Positions 1 through 6,744 of a DNA stretch of 15,186 nucleotides are shown one piece after another. Origin of the DNA: Bacteroides sp. CAG:443 (GTDB lineage Bacteria > Bacteroidota > Bacteroidia > Bacteroidales > Bacteroidaceae). Both the position numbers and the translations under genes were made by a program. The stretch is from NCBI GenBank assembly GCA_000432735.1, contig FR887807.1, forward strand, positions 1,108 through 16,293, given 5' to 3'. The notes beneath the pieces were generated by a model, which was given only the letters and a program-made list of their open reading frames with translations, did no database searches and had not been told where the DNA came from. Each line of letters opens with the position of its first letter. Within the stretch, counting starts at the first letter, position 1.

Positions 1-551
1 ATGCAACAGCCATCCTGCTGAACCGTGCCACTCTCTACATGGAGAAGAACCTGACAGAAAAAGCTTATCTGGACTATTGCAACGTGATCGACTTGTTGCC
101 GAACGATAAGGAGGCTCGTCTGTTCCGTGCCTATATCTATATGAAACGGCGGCAGTACAAGGAGGCACGTATCGACTACAATGTGATATTGGGAGTGGAC
201 GCCAAACACAAGGCTGCCCGTCTGGGACTGGCGATGCTGGATCAGAAAGAAGGAAGATACATCGCTGCACGAGATGGGATGAATTTGCTGATTGAGGATT
301 ATCCGAAGGATGCTTCCCTGTATAAGATGCGTGCTAATCTAGAACTGGAGCAGAACTTGCCCGATGCTGCTTTGCTCGATTTGGAAGAGGCACTGAAACT
401 GGATAACCGGGATGCTGATACCTATGTGGTGATGGGAGATATTTATTTACAAATGGAGAAAAAGCACGAGGCAAGTGAAGCATATGAAAAAGCAATTTCG
501 TTGGGTATTCCCCGACTAGAATTGATGGAGAAATTGAAGAAATGCAAATAA
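1..551 (+). CDS. TPR-repeat protein, 3' part only
   Basis: The reading frame is already open at base 3 and runs 182 codons to TAA at 549-551, so this is the C-terminal part of a longer gene. An ATG at 39 lies in frame, but the codons before it (ATAILLNRATLY) continue the same repeat pattern, so 39 is unlikely to be the true start. The protein is built of tandem 34-residue tetratricopeptide repeats. The recurring pattern of small and large hydrophobic residues can be followed in four to five units, for example DKEARLFRAYIYMKRRQYKEA and DADTYVVMGDIYLQMEKKHEA. TPR arrays are protein-protein interaction scaffolds. Nothing here identifies the partner, and the visible part has no catalytic domain. 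Any signal peptide would lie outside the window. The gene converges on recQ and is followed by a palindrome and a terminator. Confidence 0.85.
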   Translation, partial: ATAILLNRATLYMEKNLTEKAYLDYCNVIDLLPNDKEARLFRAYIYMKRRQYKEARIDYNVILGVDAKHKAARLGLAMLDQKEGRYIAARDGMNLLIEDYPKDASLYKMRANLELEQNLPDAALLDLEEALKLDNRDADTYVVMGDIYLQMEKKHEASEAYEKAISLGIPRLELMEKLKKCK

Positions 552-568
552 TTGAATAATAGATGCTT

Positions 569-618
569 AGACCTTTGCTGGAAATTTGTACAAATTTCCA
601 AAAAACATGCAGAGGTTT
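569..618. repeat. 22-bp perfect palindrome inside a longer imperfect stem
   Basis: Bases 579-600 are a perfect palindrome with arms TGGAAATTTGT and ACAAATTTCCA. As RNA this would fold to a 9-bp stem closed by a GUAC loop. The flanks also pair: 569-578 (AGACCTTTGC) with 609-618 (GCAGAGGTTT), counting two G·U pairs, leaving an 8-base bulge (601-608) on one side. The element starts 17 bases after the TPR stop codon and just before the terminator hairpin. It could be an RNA processing or stability element, a protein-binding dyad, or part of the 3' end structure. I recognise no known family. Confidence 0.6.
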
Positions 619-623
619 TAGAT

Positions 624-665
624 AAAACGTCGGCATATTTTTTGTAGAATGTGCCGACGTTTTTT
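624..665. terminator. Bidirectional intrinsic terminator between TPR gene and recQ
   Basis: A perfect 12-bp inverted repeat pairs 624-635 (AAAACGTCGGCA) with 652-663 (TGCCGACGTTTT) around a 16-base loop. T-runs lie on the 3' side of the stem on both strands, so it can terminate both converging genes. It sits 72 bases past the TPR stop and about 120 bases past the recQ stop. Confidence 0.85.
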
Positions 666-787
666 GAAAATGTATGCTTGTTTATTTTAGGCGTGTCAGA
701 AAGAGTACAAGCCAGGAACAGAAAACATTGAATCAGGCTACCGTTCATCGATTAAACCTTGATAAAAATAATTGACTTATTGGTTCC

Positions 788-2611
788 CTATCTGACAAAC
801 TTCCGGATGACTTCAATAAAGTCCTTACCGTATTTATCTCTTTTATATTCGCCGATACCACTTATTTCGCCGAAGGCCTCTATCGTCGTAGGGCGTGACG
901 AAGCAAGCAGGTGGAGCGTCTTGTCGGAAAGTACGATATAAGCCGGTATCGCCTGCTGGTCGGCGAGTCGTTTCCGCAGTACACGGAGTTCCTCGAACAA
1001 CTGTTCGTCTTCGTTTTCGAACACCATCGGAGTGGGGAACAGGACATCGTTCGGGGCAGACTGCTTGCGTTTTTTGCCTGCTTTCTTTTCTGTATAATCC
1101 TCACGTTTGATGACCACCAGTAAAGCACGTTCGTGTCCGAACAGCACCTTTCGTCCAGCCTCCGTTATTTTCAGATGATTCTTTTCGTTGTATGCCACTT
1201 CGAAATATCCTAAGTTCAGCATTTGCAGCAGATAGTCCTGCCAGTCGCGAGCCGGAATATCCCGTCCGGCACCATACGTTTTCAATTTGTCGTAGCCCCG
1301 TTCGATGATTTCCTGGGTAGCAGCTCCTTTCAGAATATCAATCAGCGTATTGGTAGATACCTGCTGGTCGGCACGTGCAATGGCACTCAAGGCTTTCTGC
1401 ACAATGATGGTACCGTCGAAACGTTCGGGAGGATTGCGGCAGACATCACAGTTGCCACAGTCGTGATCCATCGTTTCGCCGAAATAGTTCAGCAGAATCC
1501 GTCGCCGGCAGATATCGGCTTCGGCATACTGCTGCATACGGTGCAGCTTCTCCATGTTGATTTCCTGCTGGCTGCTTTCAGCTGCAAACTTCGAGAGCAG
1601 GACAATGTCGCCGAAAGAGTAAAACAGCAAGGTATCGCTAGGCAGTCCGTCGCGTCCTGCACGACCTATTTCCTGATAAAAACTTTCGATGCTTTTGGGC
1701 AGGTTGTAGTGAATGACCCAGCGGACATTCGACTTGTCTATCCCCATTCCGAAAGCAATCGTCGCACAGACTACCTGTACACGGTCGTTGATGAAATCAT
1801 CTTGTGCTGCCTCACGTGCAGCCGTACTGAGTCCGGCATGATAAACCGCTGTCGAGATACCATGCTCCTCTAGCATTTCCGCCACTTTTTCGGTCTTGCT
1901 TCGGCTCATGCAGTAGATAATTCCACTTTCTCCGCGATGCCGGGCGATGAAGTCGAAAATGGTACGCATTTTTTCTTTCTGTTGGTAACCACGTTTTACA
2001 TCCAGACTCAGGTTGGGACGGTCGAATGAAGAAATGAAGACTTTCGGATCTCTCATGGCCAGTTGCTTGATGATATCCTGCCGCGTTATCTTGTCGGCTG
2101 TAGCCGTCAGCGCCACCACCGGAACATCCGGAAACTGCTGGCGAAGCACTTTCAGTTGGGTATATTCCGGACGGAAGTCGTGTCCCCATTGCGAAATGCA
2201 GTGTGCCTCGTCGATGGCGAACAACGAGATACGGATATCTTTCAGCAGGAAGTTGATTTCCGACAGGAGCCTTTCGGGAGAAATATAGAGTAATTTCACT
2301 CTTCCCTGCCGGCATTCGAAACGGATGTTGGCATCGGCTGTTTCGTCGTTTGTGCTGTTCAGGGCACGGGCGATGATACCATTTGCCTGCAAACTCTCCA
2401 CCTGATCTTTCATCAGTGAGATAAGAGGAGAAACTACAATGGCAGTCCCCTCCATAAGTAATGCCGGAAGCTGGTAGCATATTGATTTTCCACCTCCGGT
2501 GGGCATGAGTACCAGCGTGTCTTTTTTATTTAATATTTGAGTGATGATTTCTTCCTGTTGCGGTCGGAATTGAGTATATCCGAAATATGATTTCAGCGTT
2601 TTCAGTACCAT
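788..2611 (-). CDS. recQ: ATP-dependent DNA helicase RecQ
   Basis: A 607-residue RecQ, close to the length of E. coli RecQ (about 609). It is a 3'-to-5' superfamily 2 helicase acting in recombination and replication-fork repair in the cytoplasm. Visible parts in order: motif 0 FRPQQEEII (15-23); Walker A PTGGGKS (37-43); DEAH (134-137); the aromatic-rich loop around QWGHDFRPEY (141-150) that couples DNA binding to ATP hydrolysis; motif III LTATA (168-172); motif VI QEIGRAGRDG (313-322). The zinc module follows with C368, C385, C388 and C391, then a winged-helix RQC region (about 400-500), a basic linker (509-516) and a C-terminal HRDC domain (about 535-605). All signature residues are present, so it should be active. 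The ATG at 2611 fits the conserved N-terminus. It diverges from the AraC-type gene and converges on the TPR gene. Confidence 0.96.
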   Translation of the reverse strand: MVLKTLKSYFGYTQFRPQQEEIITQILNKKDTLVLMPTGGGKSICYQLPALLMEGTAIVVSPLISLMKDQVESLQANGIIARALNSTNDETADANIRFECRQGRVKLLYISPERLLSEINFLLKDIRISLFAIDEAHCISQWGHDFRPEYTQLKVLRQQFPDVPVVALTATADKITRQDIIKQLAMRDPKVFISSFDRPNLSLDVKRGYQQKEKMRTIFDFIARHRGESGIIYCMSRSKTEKVAEMLEEHGISTAVYHAGLSTAAREAAQDDFINDRVQVVCATIAFGMGIDKSNVRWVIHYNLPKSIESFYQEIGRAGRDGLPSDTLLFYSFGDIVLLSKFAAESSQQEINMEKLHRMQQYAEADICRRRILLNYFGETMDHDCGNCDVCRNPPERFDGTIIVQKALSAIARADQQVSTNTLIDILKGAATQEIIERGYDKLKTYGAGRDIPARDWQDYLLQMLNLGYFEVAYNEKNHLKITEAGRKVLFGHERALLVVIKREDYTEKKAGKKRKQSAPNDVLFPTPMVFENEDEQLFEELRVLRKRLADQQAIPAYIVLSDKTLHLLASSRPTTIEAFGEISGIGEYKRDKYGKDFIEVIRKFVR

Positions 2612-2635
2612 TTCTTATATTTATGTAATTGCGGG

Positions 2636-2643
2636 CAAAGATA
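2636..2643 (-). promoter_or_regulatory. Candidate -7 box for recQ
   Basis: On the minus strand this reads TATCTTTG, an exact match to the Bacteroidetes -7 consensus TAnnTTTG. It lies 24 bases upstream of the recQ start codon, giving a leader of about 20 bases. I see no good TTTG -33 box at the expected spacing, so this is a moderate call. Confidence 0.4.
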
Positions 2644-2742
2644 GTTCAATCTTTTAAATAATCGTTTATCTTTTATTTGTAGGGTGTTCCAAATGTGAAA
2701 AAATGATATAACGTGAAAATAAGCTCGTATTTCTGTTGTAAA

Positions 2743-2769
2743 ATACAAAAACTCTTAGCAATTTTGTAT
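2743..2769. repeat. Inverted repeat in the recQ/AraC divergent region
   Basis: An 8-bp inverted repeat pairs ATACAAAA (2743-2750) with TTTTGTAT (2762-2769) across 12 bases or fewer. It lies about 55 bases upstream of the AraC-type start and about 130 bases upstream of recQ. It could be an operator (perhaps autoregulatory) or a leader hairpin. The region is AT-rich, so chance is a real possibility. Confidence 0.3.
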
Positions 2770-2821
2770 AATTATAGTGTTTTATAGCGTAGAAACAACC
2801 ATTATCTAAATAAAAAGACAG

Positions 2822-3292
2822 ATGAGAGAAGAGGACAAATTAATGACCGGAAACGGTCGGGTTTCAGAGAAAAGGCCCTATAATCTTCGGGAGAGGAAGA
2901 TTAAAGATGCGCCTTACCGTAACATGATCCGCGCCGAGTTGGCGGACGAATTGTATGATAAAATTATGAACATCATTGTTCTTCAGAAGAAGTACAAAGA
3001 CCCGAATTACTCAGCAAAAGATCTTGCGAAAGAGCTAAAGACTAATACCCGTTACTTGTCGGCTGTCATCAATTCCCGTTTCGGAATGAACTATTCATGC
3101 CTGGTGAACGAGTATCGGATTAAAGACGCTTTACACATGCTGATTGACAAGCGTTATGCAGAGAAAAATGTGGAAGAAATCAGTACGATGGTAGGTTTTG
3201 CTAATCGACAATCGTTCTATGCAGCGTTTTACAAGAATGTAGGTGAAACACCGAATAACTATAGAAGGCGAAAGCTGGAAAATAACAGATAA
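2822..3292 (+). CDS. Small AraC-family transcriptional regulator (DNA-binding domain only)
   Basis: A 156-residue protein whose C-terminal two thirds is an AraC/XylS DNA-binding domain. The first helix-turn-helix lies around 63-88 (YSAKDLAKEL...RYLSAVINSRFG). The second lies around 116-150 (VEEISTMVGFANRQSFYAAFYKNVGETPNNYRRR) and has the family's typical G-F-x-[ND]-x-x-x-F-x-x-x-F-[KR] pattern. The first 35 or so residues are charged and too short for the usual ligand-binding or dimerisation domain. It may bind DNA without a small effector, or be controlled by its own expression or a partner protein. Bacteroidetes also carry such domains at the end of hybrid two-component sensors; no sensor part is present here. 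I chose ATG 2822; an in-frame ATG at 2843 is a possible alternative. It diverges from recQ. The target genes cannot be told from sequence. Confidence 0.85.
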   Translation: MREEDKLMTGNGRVSEKRPYNLRERKIKDAPYRNMIRAELADELYDKIMNIIVLQKKYKDPNYSAKDLAKELKTNTRYLSAVINSRFGMNYSCLVNEYRIKDALHMLIDKRYAEKNVEEISTMVGFANRQSFYAAFYKNVGETPNNYRRRKLENNR

Positions 3293-3325
3293 CAACTAGA
3301 ACTAGAGAAGACTTAGCAACAATAA

Positions 3326-3425
3326 AAACGGGATGTCATTCCAGACGGAAGAAAGGTATGGGGGAGTTTTTTCTGACTACTTTTTTCTTTGCGTTTGGAA
3401 TGACATTTAGTTTAAGGCTTTTTTT
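3326..3425 (+). other. Long imperfect hairpin with downstream T-run, before DPP III
   Basis: Bases 3333-3347 pair with 3392-3406 over 15 bp with one G·U (ATGTCATTCCAGACG against CGTTTGGAATGACAT). Inside, 3348-3355 (GAAGAAAG) pairs with 3380-3387 (CTTTTTTC). Outside, 3326-3329 (AAAC) pairs with 3410-3413 (GTTT). The T-run at 3419-3425 begins 12 bases after the main stem, so this is not a textbook terminator. It may end the AraC-type transcript, act as a 5' leader element of DPP III, or encode a small RNA of about 100 bases. Confidence 0.5.
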
Positions 3426-3466
3426 ATTTAGATAATGGAGGTTTGTTTAAAAGATTAAAAAGAGAA

Positions 3467-5425
3467 ATGTCAGAAAATTCATTTTCATACACTGTAGAGC
3501 AGTTTGCCGATTTGCAGATCTTGCGTTATCGGGTTCCCGGTTTCGAGCAGTTGTCGTTGCGACAGAAGCGACTGATATATTATCTTTCGCAGGCTGCTTT
3601 GGAAGGAAGGGATATTTTGTTTGATCAGAATGGTAAGTATAATTTACAGATACGCCGTTTGCTGGAAGCTGTTTATACGCATTTTGAAGGCGACCGTACG
3701 AGCGAATCGTTTCGTGCACTGGAAGTGTACCTGAAACGTGTATGGTTCTCGAACGGAATTCATCATCACTATGCGTGTGACAAGTTTGTACCGGGATTTA
3801 CAGCGGCTTATCTGGAAGAGGTCATTCTGTCGCTGCCAGCCGAAGTACTTCCGCTTGAAGAAGGTGAAACCTGTCGGGCGATGTGCGACAAATTGTTTCC
3901 GGTGATATTCGATCCGGCCGTCATGCCCAAACGTGTGAATCAGGCAGACGGAGAAGATCTGGTACAGACGTCGGCAGCCAATTATTACGAGGGGGTAACC
4001 CAGCAAGAGGCTGAGGCGTTTTATGCGGCTCAGAAGAAAGCCGATGATCCGGAACCGGTGATGTATGGCATGAACAGCCGGCTGGTAAAGAAGGACGGTC
4101 GTATATACGAACAGGTCTGGAAGGTAGGCGGTATGTATTCGGCTGCAATAGAGAAAATCATTGTCTGGCTGGAGAAGGCAGAAACTGTAGCCGAAAATGA
4201 TGCACAGCGTGAGGTTATCCGGTTGCTTATCGAGTTTTACCGTAGCGGCGACTTGAAGGTGTTTGATGCCTATTCCATTGCATGGCTTAAAGATACCGGT
4301 TCGCAGGTAGATTTTGTCAACGGATTTATTGAAAGCTATGGCGACCCGCTGGGTATGAAAGCCAGCTGGGAGTCAATCGTCAATTTCAAGGATATGGAAG
4401 CTACTCACCGTACGGAAACCATCAGCAGCAATGCACAGTGGTTCGAAGACCATTCGCCGGTAGATGCTCGTTTCAAGAAAGAAGAGGTGAAAGGTGTTTC
4501 GGCAAAGGTGATTACGGCAGCTATTCTGGCAGGCGACTTGTATCCGTCGACTGCTATCGGTATCAATCTGCCGAATTCGAACTGGATTCGCAGCGTACAC
4601 GGATCGAAGTCGGTTACTATCGGCAATCTGACCGATGCGTATAACAAGGCTGCCCGTGGAAACGGTTTCCGTGAAGAGTTTGTGTACAGTGATGTTGAAC
4701 GCGAGTTGCTGGAGAAATATGCCGACATAACCGACGACCTGCATACTGATTTGCATGAATGTCTGGGACACGGTTCCGGTAAACTGCTTCCGGGCGTAGA
4801 CCCTGATGCGCTGAAAGCTCATGGTTCGACGATTGAAGAAGCACGTGCCGATTTGTTCGGACTGTATTACTTGCCTGATGCCAAGATGGTGGAGCTGGGA
4901 CTTGTTCCCGATGCTGAGGCATACAAGGCAGAATATTATTCGTACATGATGAACGGACTGATGACACAGCTTGTACGCATTGAACCGGGATGTACGGTAG
5001 AAGAGGCGCACATGCGCAACCGCCAGTTGATTGCTCGCTGGGCTTTGAAACACGGAAAGGACGAGAAGGTAGTCGAAATGGTTGTACGCGATGGAAAGAC
5101 CTATGTGCGTATCAACGATTACGCCAAGTTGCGTACGTTGTTCGGCAAGTTGCTGGCAGAAATACAGCGCATCAAGAGCGAAGGCGATTACGAAGCCGCA
5201 CGTCAGCTGGTAGAAACATACGGCGTACAGGTAGATCCGGTATTGCATGCCGAGGTACTGCAACGTTACCGCAGCTTGCATCTGGCACCTTATAAGGGCT
5301 TCTTGAATCCGGTCTACACGCCTCAGACCGATGCCGGAGGAAATATCGTCGATGTACAGATTTCTTATACCGAAGGATATGCCGAGCAGATGCTTCGGTA
5401 TAGCCGGGATTATTCTAATTTATAA
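3467..5425 (+). CDS. Dipeptidyl peptidase III (metallopeptidase family M49)
   Basis: A 652-residue zinc peptidase that removes dipeptides from the N-termini of short peptides. The zinc site is visible: HECLGH at 430-435 (ligands H430 and H435, catalytic E431) and EEARAD at 457-462 (E458 as third ligand). The Cys in HECLGH replaces the first Leu of eukaryotic HELLGH, and is shared with the B. thetaiotaomicron enzyme as I remember it. I chose ATG 3467. A TTG at 3443 would add eight basic residues (MFKRLKRE) with no conserved context. The B. thetaiotaomicron enzyme, as I recall it, is about 675 residues and starts with a hydrophobic lipoprotein-like leader. Here no frame upstream of 3467 encodes one, so a cytoplasmic location is inferred. 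A stem-loop follows the stop codon. Confidence 0.95.
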   Translation: MSENSFSYTVEQFADLQILRYRVPGFEQLSLRQKRLIYYLSQAALEGRDILFDQNGKYNLQIRRLLEAVYTHFEGDRTSESFRALEVYLKRVWFSNGIHHHYACDKFVPGFTAAYLEEVILSLPAEVLPLEEGETCRAMCDKLFPVIFDPAVMPKRVNQADGEDLVQTSAANYYEGVTQQEAEAFYAAQKKADDPEPVMYGMNSRLVKKDGRIYEQVWKVGGMYSAAIEKIIVWLEKAETVAENDAQREVIRLLIEFYRSGDLKVFDAYSIAWLKDTGSQVDFVNGFIESYGDPLGMKASWESIVNFKDMEATHRTETISSNAQWFEDHSPVDARFKKEEVKGVSAKVITAAILAGDLYPSTAIGINLPNSNWIRSVHGSKSVTIGNLTDAYNKAARGNGFREEFVYSDVERELLEKYADITDDLHTDLHECLGHGSGKLLPGVDPDALKAHGSTIEEARADLFGLYYLPDAKMVELGLVPDAEAYKAEYYSYMMNGLMTQLVRIEPGCTVEEAHMRNRQLIARWALKHGKDEKVVEMVVRDGKTYVRINDYAKLRTLFGKLLAEIQRIKSEGDYEAARQLVETYGVQVDPVLHAEVLQRYRSLHLAPYKGFLNPVYTPQTDAGGNIVDVQISYTEGYAEQMLRYSRDYSNL

Positions 5426-5431
5426 CTATTT

Positions 5432-5491
5432 TCCTGTAGCAAGAGCTTTTTGTGAGATAAGACTGCTGTTGCTACAGGATTTATTATTTTT
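5432..5491 (+). terminator. Stem-loop after DPP III, just before the AlkD-like gene
   Basis: An 11-bp perfect inverted repeat pairs TCCTGTAGCAA (5432-5442) with TTGCTACAGGA (5469-5479) around a 26-base loop. A T-rich stretch (5480-5491) follows. It starts 7 bases after the DPP III stop and ends about 15 bases before the next ATG. It may therefore be a leaky terminator or attenuator that lowers expression of the downstream gene. Confidence 0.6.
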
Positions 5492-5494
5492 ATT

Positions 5495-6166
5495 ATGGAG
5501 AATAGCAATATACACGAAACAATCAGAGATATCAAGTCGAAGTTCCGTCTTTTCATGAACGGAATGATTTCGCAAAGCATGCGTGAGAAAGGAATGGGGT
5601 ATAAGCTCAACTTTGGTATCGAATATCCGCGTATAAAGGAGATTGCTGCCGAATATGAGCCCAATCATGAGCTGGCGCAGGCCTTGTGGAAGGAAAATAT
5701 CAGGGAGTGCAAGATCATGGCAGGATTGCTTCAGCCGGTCGACACGTTCTACCCTGAGATTGCCGATATCTGGATAGAAGGAATGGATTATCCGGAGCTG
5801 GCAGAGTATACGGTCATGAATCTTTTCCAGCGCCTGCCTTACGCTTCGGAAATAGTATTCCGCTGGATGGCGGACGAACGCGAAATGTTTCAGCTGTGCG
5901 GTTTCCTGCTGATGGCTCGTCTGCTCATGAAGGGAGAAAAGTTGAACGAGCGTGCAGAGGCAGAATTCCTCGATCAGGCTTATACCGCCATAGAAGGTGG
6001 CAGCATGCAGGTACAGAAAGCCGCATCGGTAGCCTTGCGTAAGTTTGCACATCAGTCGCGCGAAAGCAAAAGAGTCGTAAGCAAGCAGCTCGGACTGTGG
6101 ATGAAATCGGAGAATCCTACCGTACATGCACTGGCCGAAGAGATAAAAGCGGATCTGGAATACTGA
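5495..6166 (+). CDS. AlkD-like HEAT-repeat protein (DNA alkylation repair family)
   Basis: A 223-residue all-helical protein of the AlkD/AlkC superfamily (DNA_alkylation domain), about the family's usual length. The match rests on the pattern of repeats: YKLNFGIEYPRIKEIAAEY (36-54) resembles the family's YGV-P-LR-IA segment, and ALWKENIRECKIMAGLL (63-79) resembles the LW---HE-R-LA-LL segment. HEAT-like helices follow to the end. AlkD proteins are DNA glycosylases that remove bulky or cationic alkylated bases such as N3- and N7-alkylpurines without flipping the base. I do not see a clear counterpart of the catalytic Trp-x3-Asp pair; the corresponding segment reads MDYPELAEYTVMNLF (97-111). Glycosylase activity is thus uncertain. 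The ATG at 5495 follows the stem-loop directly. Confidence 0.8.
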   Translation: MENSNIHETIRDIKSKFRLFMNGMISQSMREKGMGYKLNFGIEYPRIKEIAAEYEPNHELAQALWKENIRECKIMAGLLQPVDTFYPEIADIWIEGMDYPELAEYTVMNLFQRLPYASEIVFRWMADEREMFQLCGFLLMARLLMKGEKLNERAEAEFLDQAYTAIEGGSMQVQKAASVALRKFAHQSRESKRVVSKQLGLWMKSENPTVHALAEEIKADLEY

Positions 6167-6232
6167 TGCCCAGGCAAGACTCAAATAAAGAAATTTTTCT
6201 TTTATTGTTTTTCTAAATTACGCAAAAAAGAT

Positions 6233-6240
6233 TAACTTTG
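6233..6240 (+). promoter_or_regulatory. Candidate -7 box for fur-purA
   Basis: TAACTTTG matches the Bacteroidetes -7 consensus TAnnTTTG exactly and ends 20 bases before the fur start codon. The expected -33 position, around 6208-6213, reads TTTTTC, only a partial match to TTTG. I see no obvious Fur-box-like dyad over it. Confidence 0.5.
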
Positions 6241-6260
6241 AACCCTGAACGAATTACCGG

Positions 6261-6722
6261 ATGGAAGAGAATATAAAAGATAAGGCAAAGCAGATTCTGA
6301 CGGATTATCTTCAGAAGAACGGGCATCGCAAGACACCCGAGCGTTATGCTATACTCGATACGATCTATACCATAAAGGGGCATTTCGATATTGACATGCT
6401 GTATTCTTATATGGCCGAGAAAGAGAAATTCCGTGTAAGTCGTGCTACTCTTTATAATACAATCATACTCCTGATTGATGCCGGACTGGTCATCAAACAT
6501 CAGTTTGGTAACACTTCACAGTACGAACGTTCGTATAATAATGAAACCCATCATCACATGATATGCACTTCGTGCGGAAAAGTTTCCGAGTTCGAAGATG
6601 ACACCTTGAAGCAGGCAATAGCCGAAACGAAACTGAAAGGTTTTCATGCTTCGCACTACTCCTTATATATATATGGATTGTGCAATAAATGTATGGTGGC
6701 CAAACGTAAGAAAAGTAAATAA
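6261..6722 (+). CDS. fur: Ferric uptake regulator family protein (Fur-type)
   Basis: A 153-residue Fur-family repressor. The N-terminal winged helix spans about 8-85, with the recognition region RVSRATLYNTIILLIDAGLV (58-77). The hinge and C-terminal dimerisation domain carry the metal sites: H41, E89, the cluster HHH (97-99) and E111. The structural zinc Cys4 is formed by C102-x2-C105 and C141-x2-C144. At the position where PerR has its metal-binding, peroxide-reactive Asp (D85 in B. subtilis PerR), this protein has Glu (QYER, E89), as in Fur. I therefore favour an iron-responsive Fur over PerR, though Zur and Mur cannot be fully excluded from sequence. purA begins 22 bases downstream with no terminator between, which suggests co-transcription. 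Confidence 0.9.
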   Translation: MEENIKDKAKQILTDYLQKNGHRKTPERYAILDTIYTIKGHFDIDMLYSYMAEKEKFRVSRATLYNTIILLIDAGLVIKHQFGNTSQYERSYNNETHHHMICTSCGKVSEFEDDTLKQAIAETKLKGFHASHYSLYIYGLCNKCMVAKRKKSK

Positions 6723-6744
6723 ACTTATATAAAAGTTGGAAATC

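Noticed and set aside
1223..1873. A 216-codon open frame on the plus strand inside recQ
   Set aside because: It is antisense to the conserved helicase and zinc-binding parts of recQ and shows no domain of its own.
2766..2773. TATAAT-like -10 box upstream of the AraC-type gene
   Set aside because: The Bacteroidetes primary sigma factor uses TAnnTTTG rather than TATAAT, and such strings are common in AT-rich intergenic DNA.
3435..3458. Seven-codon ORF MEVCLKD before DPP III
   Set aside because: It is too short and in another frame, and no feature links it to control of the next gene.
3443..3466. Earlier TTG start for DPP III adding MFKRLKRE
   Set aside because: A non-ATG start with eight extra basic residues adds no signal peptide or conserved sequence. 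ATG 3467 gives an N-terminus in line with the mature part of related enzymes.
4373..5281. A 302-codon open frame on the minus strand inside the DPP III gene
   Set aside because: It is antisense to the conserved zinc-site region of DPP III, its composition is that of a shadow frame, and no promoter or motif supports it.
6184..6206. A/T-only hairpin after the AlkD-like gene as a terminator
   Set aside because: The stem is nearly all A-T with a bulge and almost no loop, much weaker than the G/C-containing terminators elsewhere in the window.
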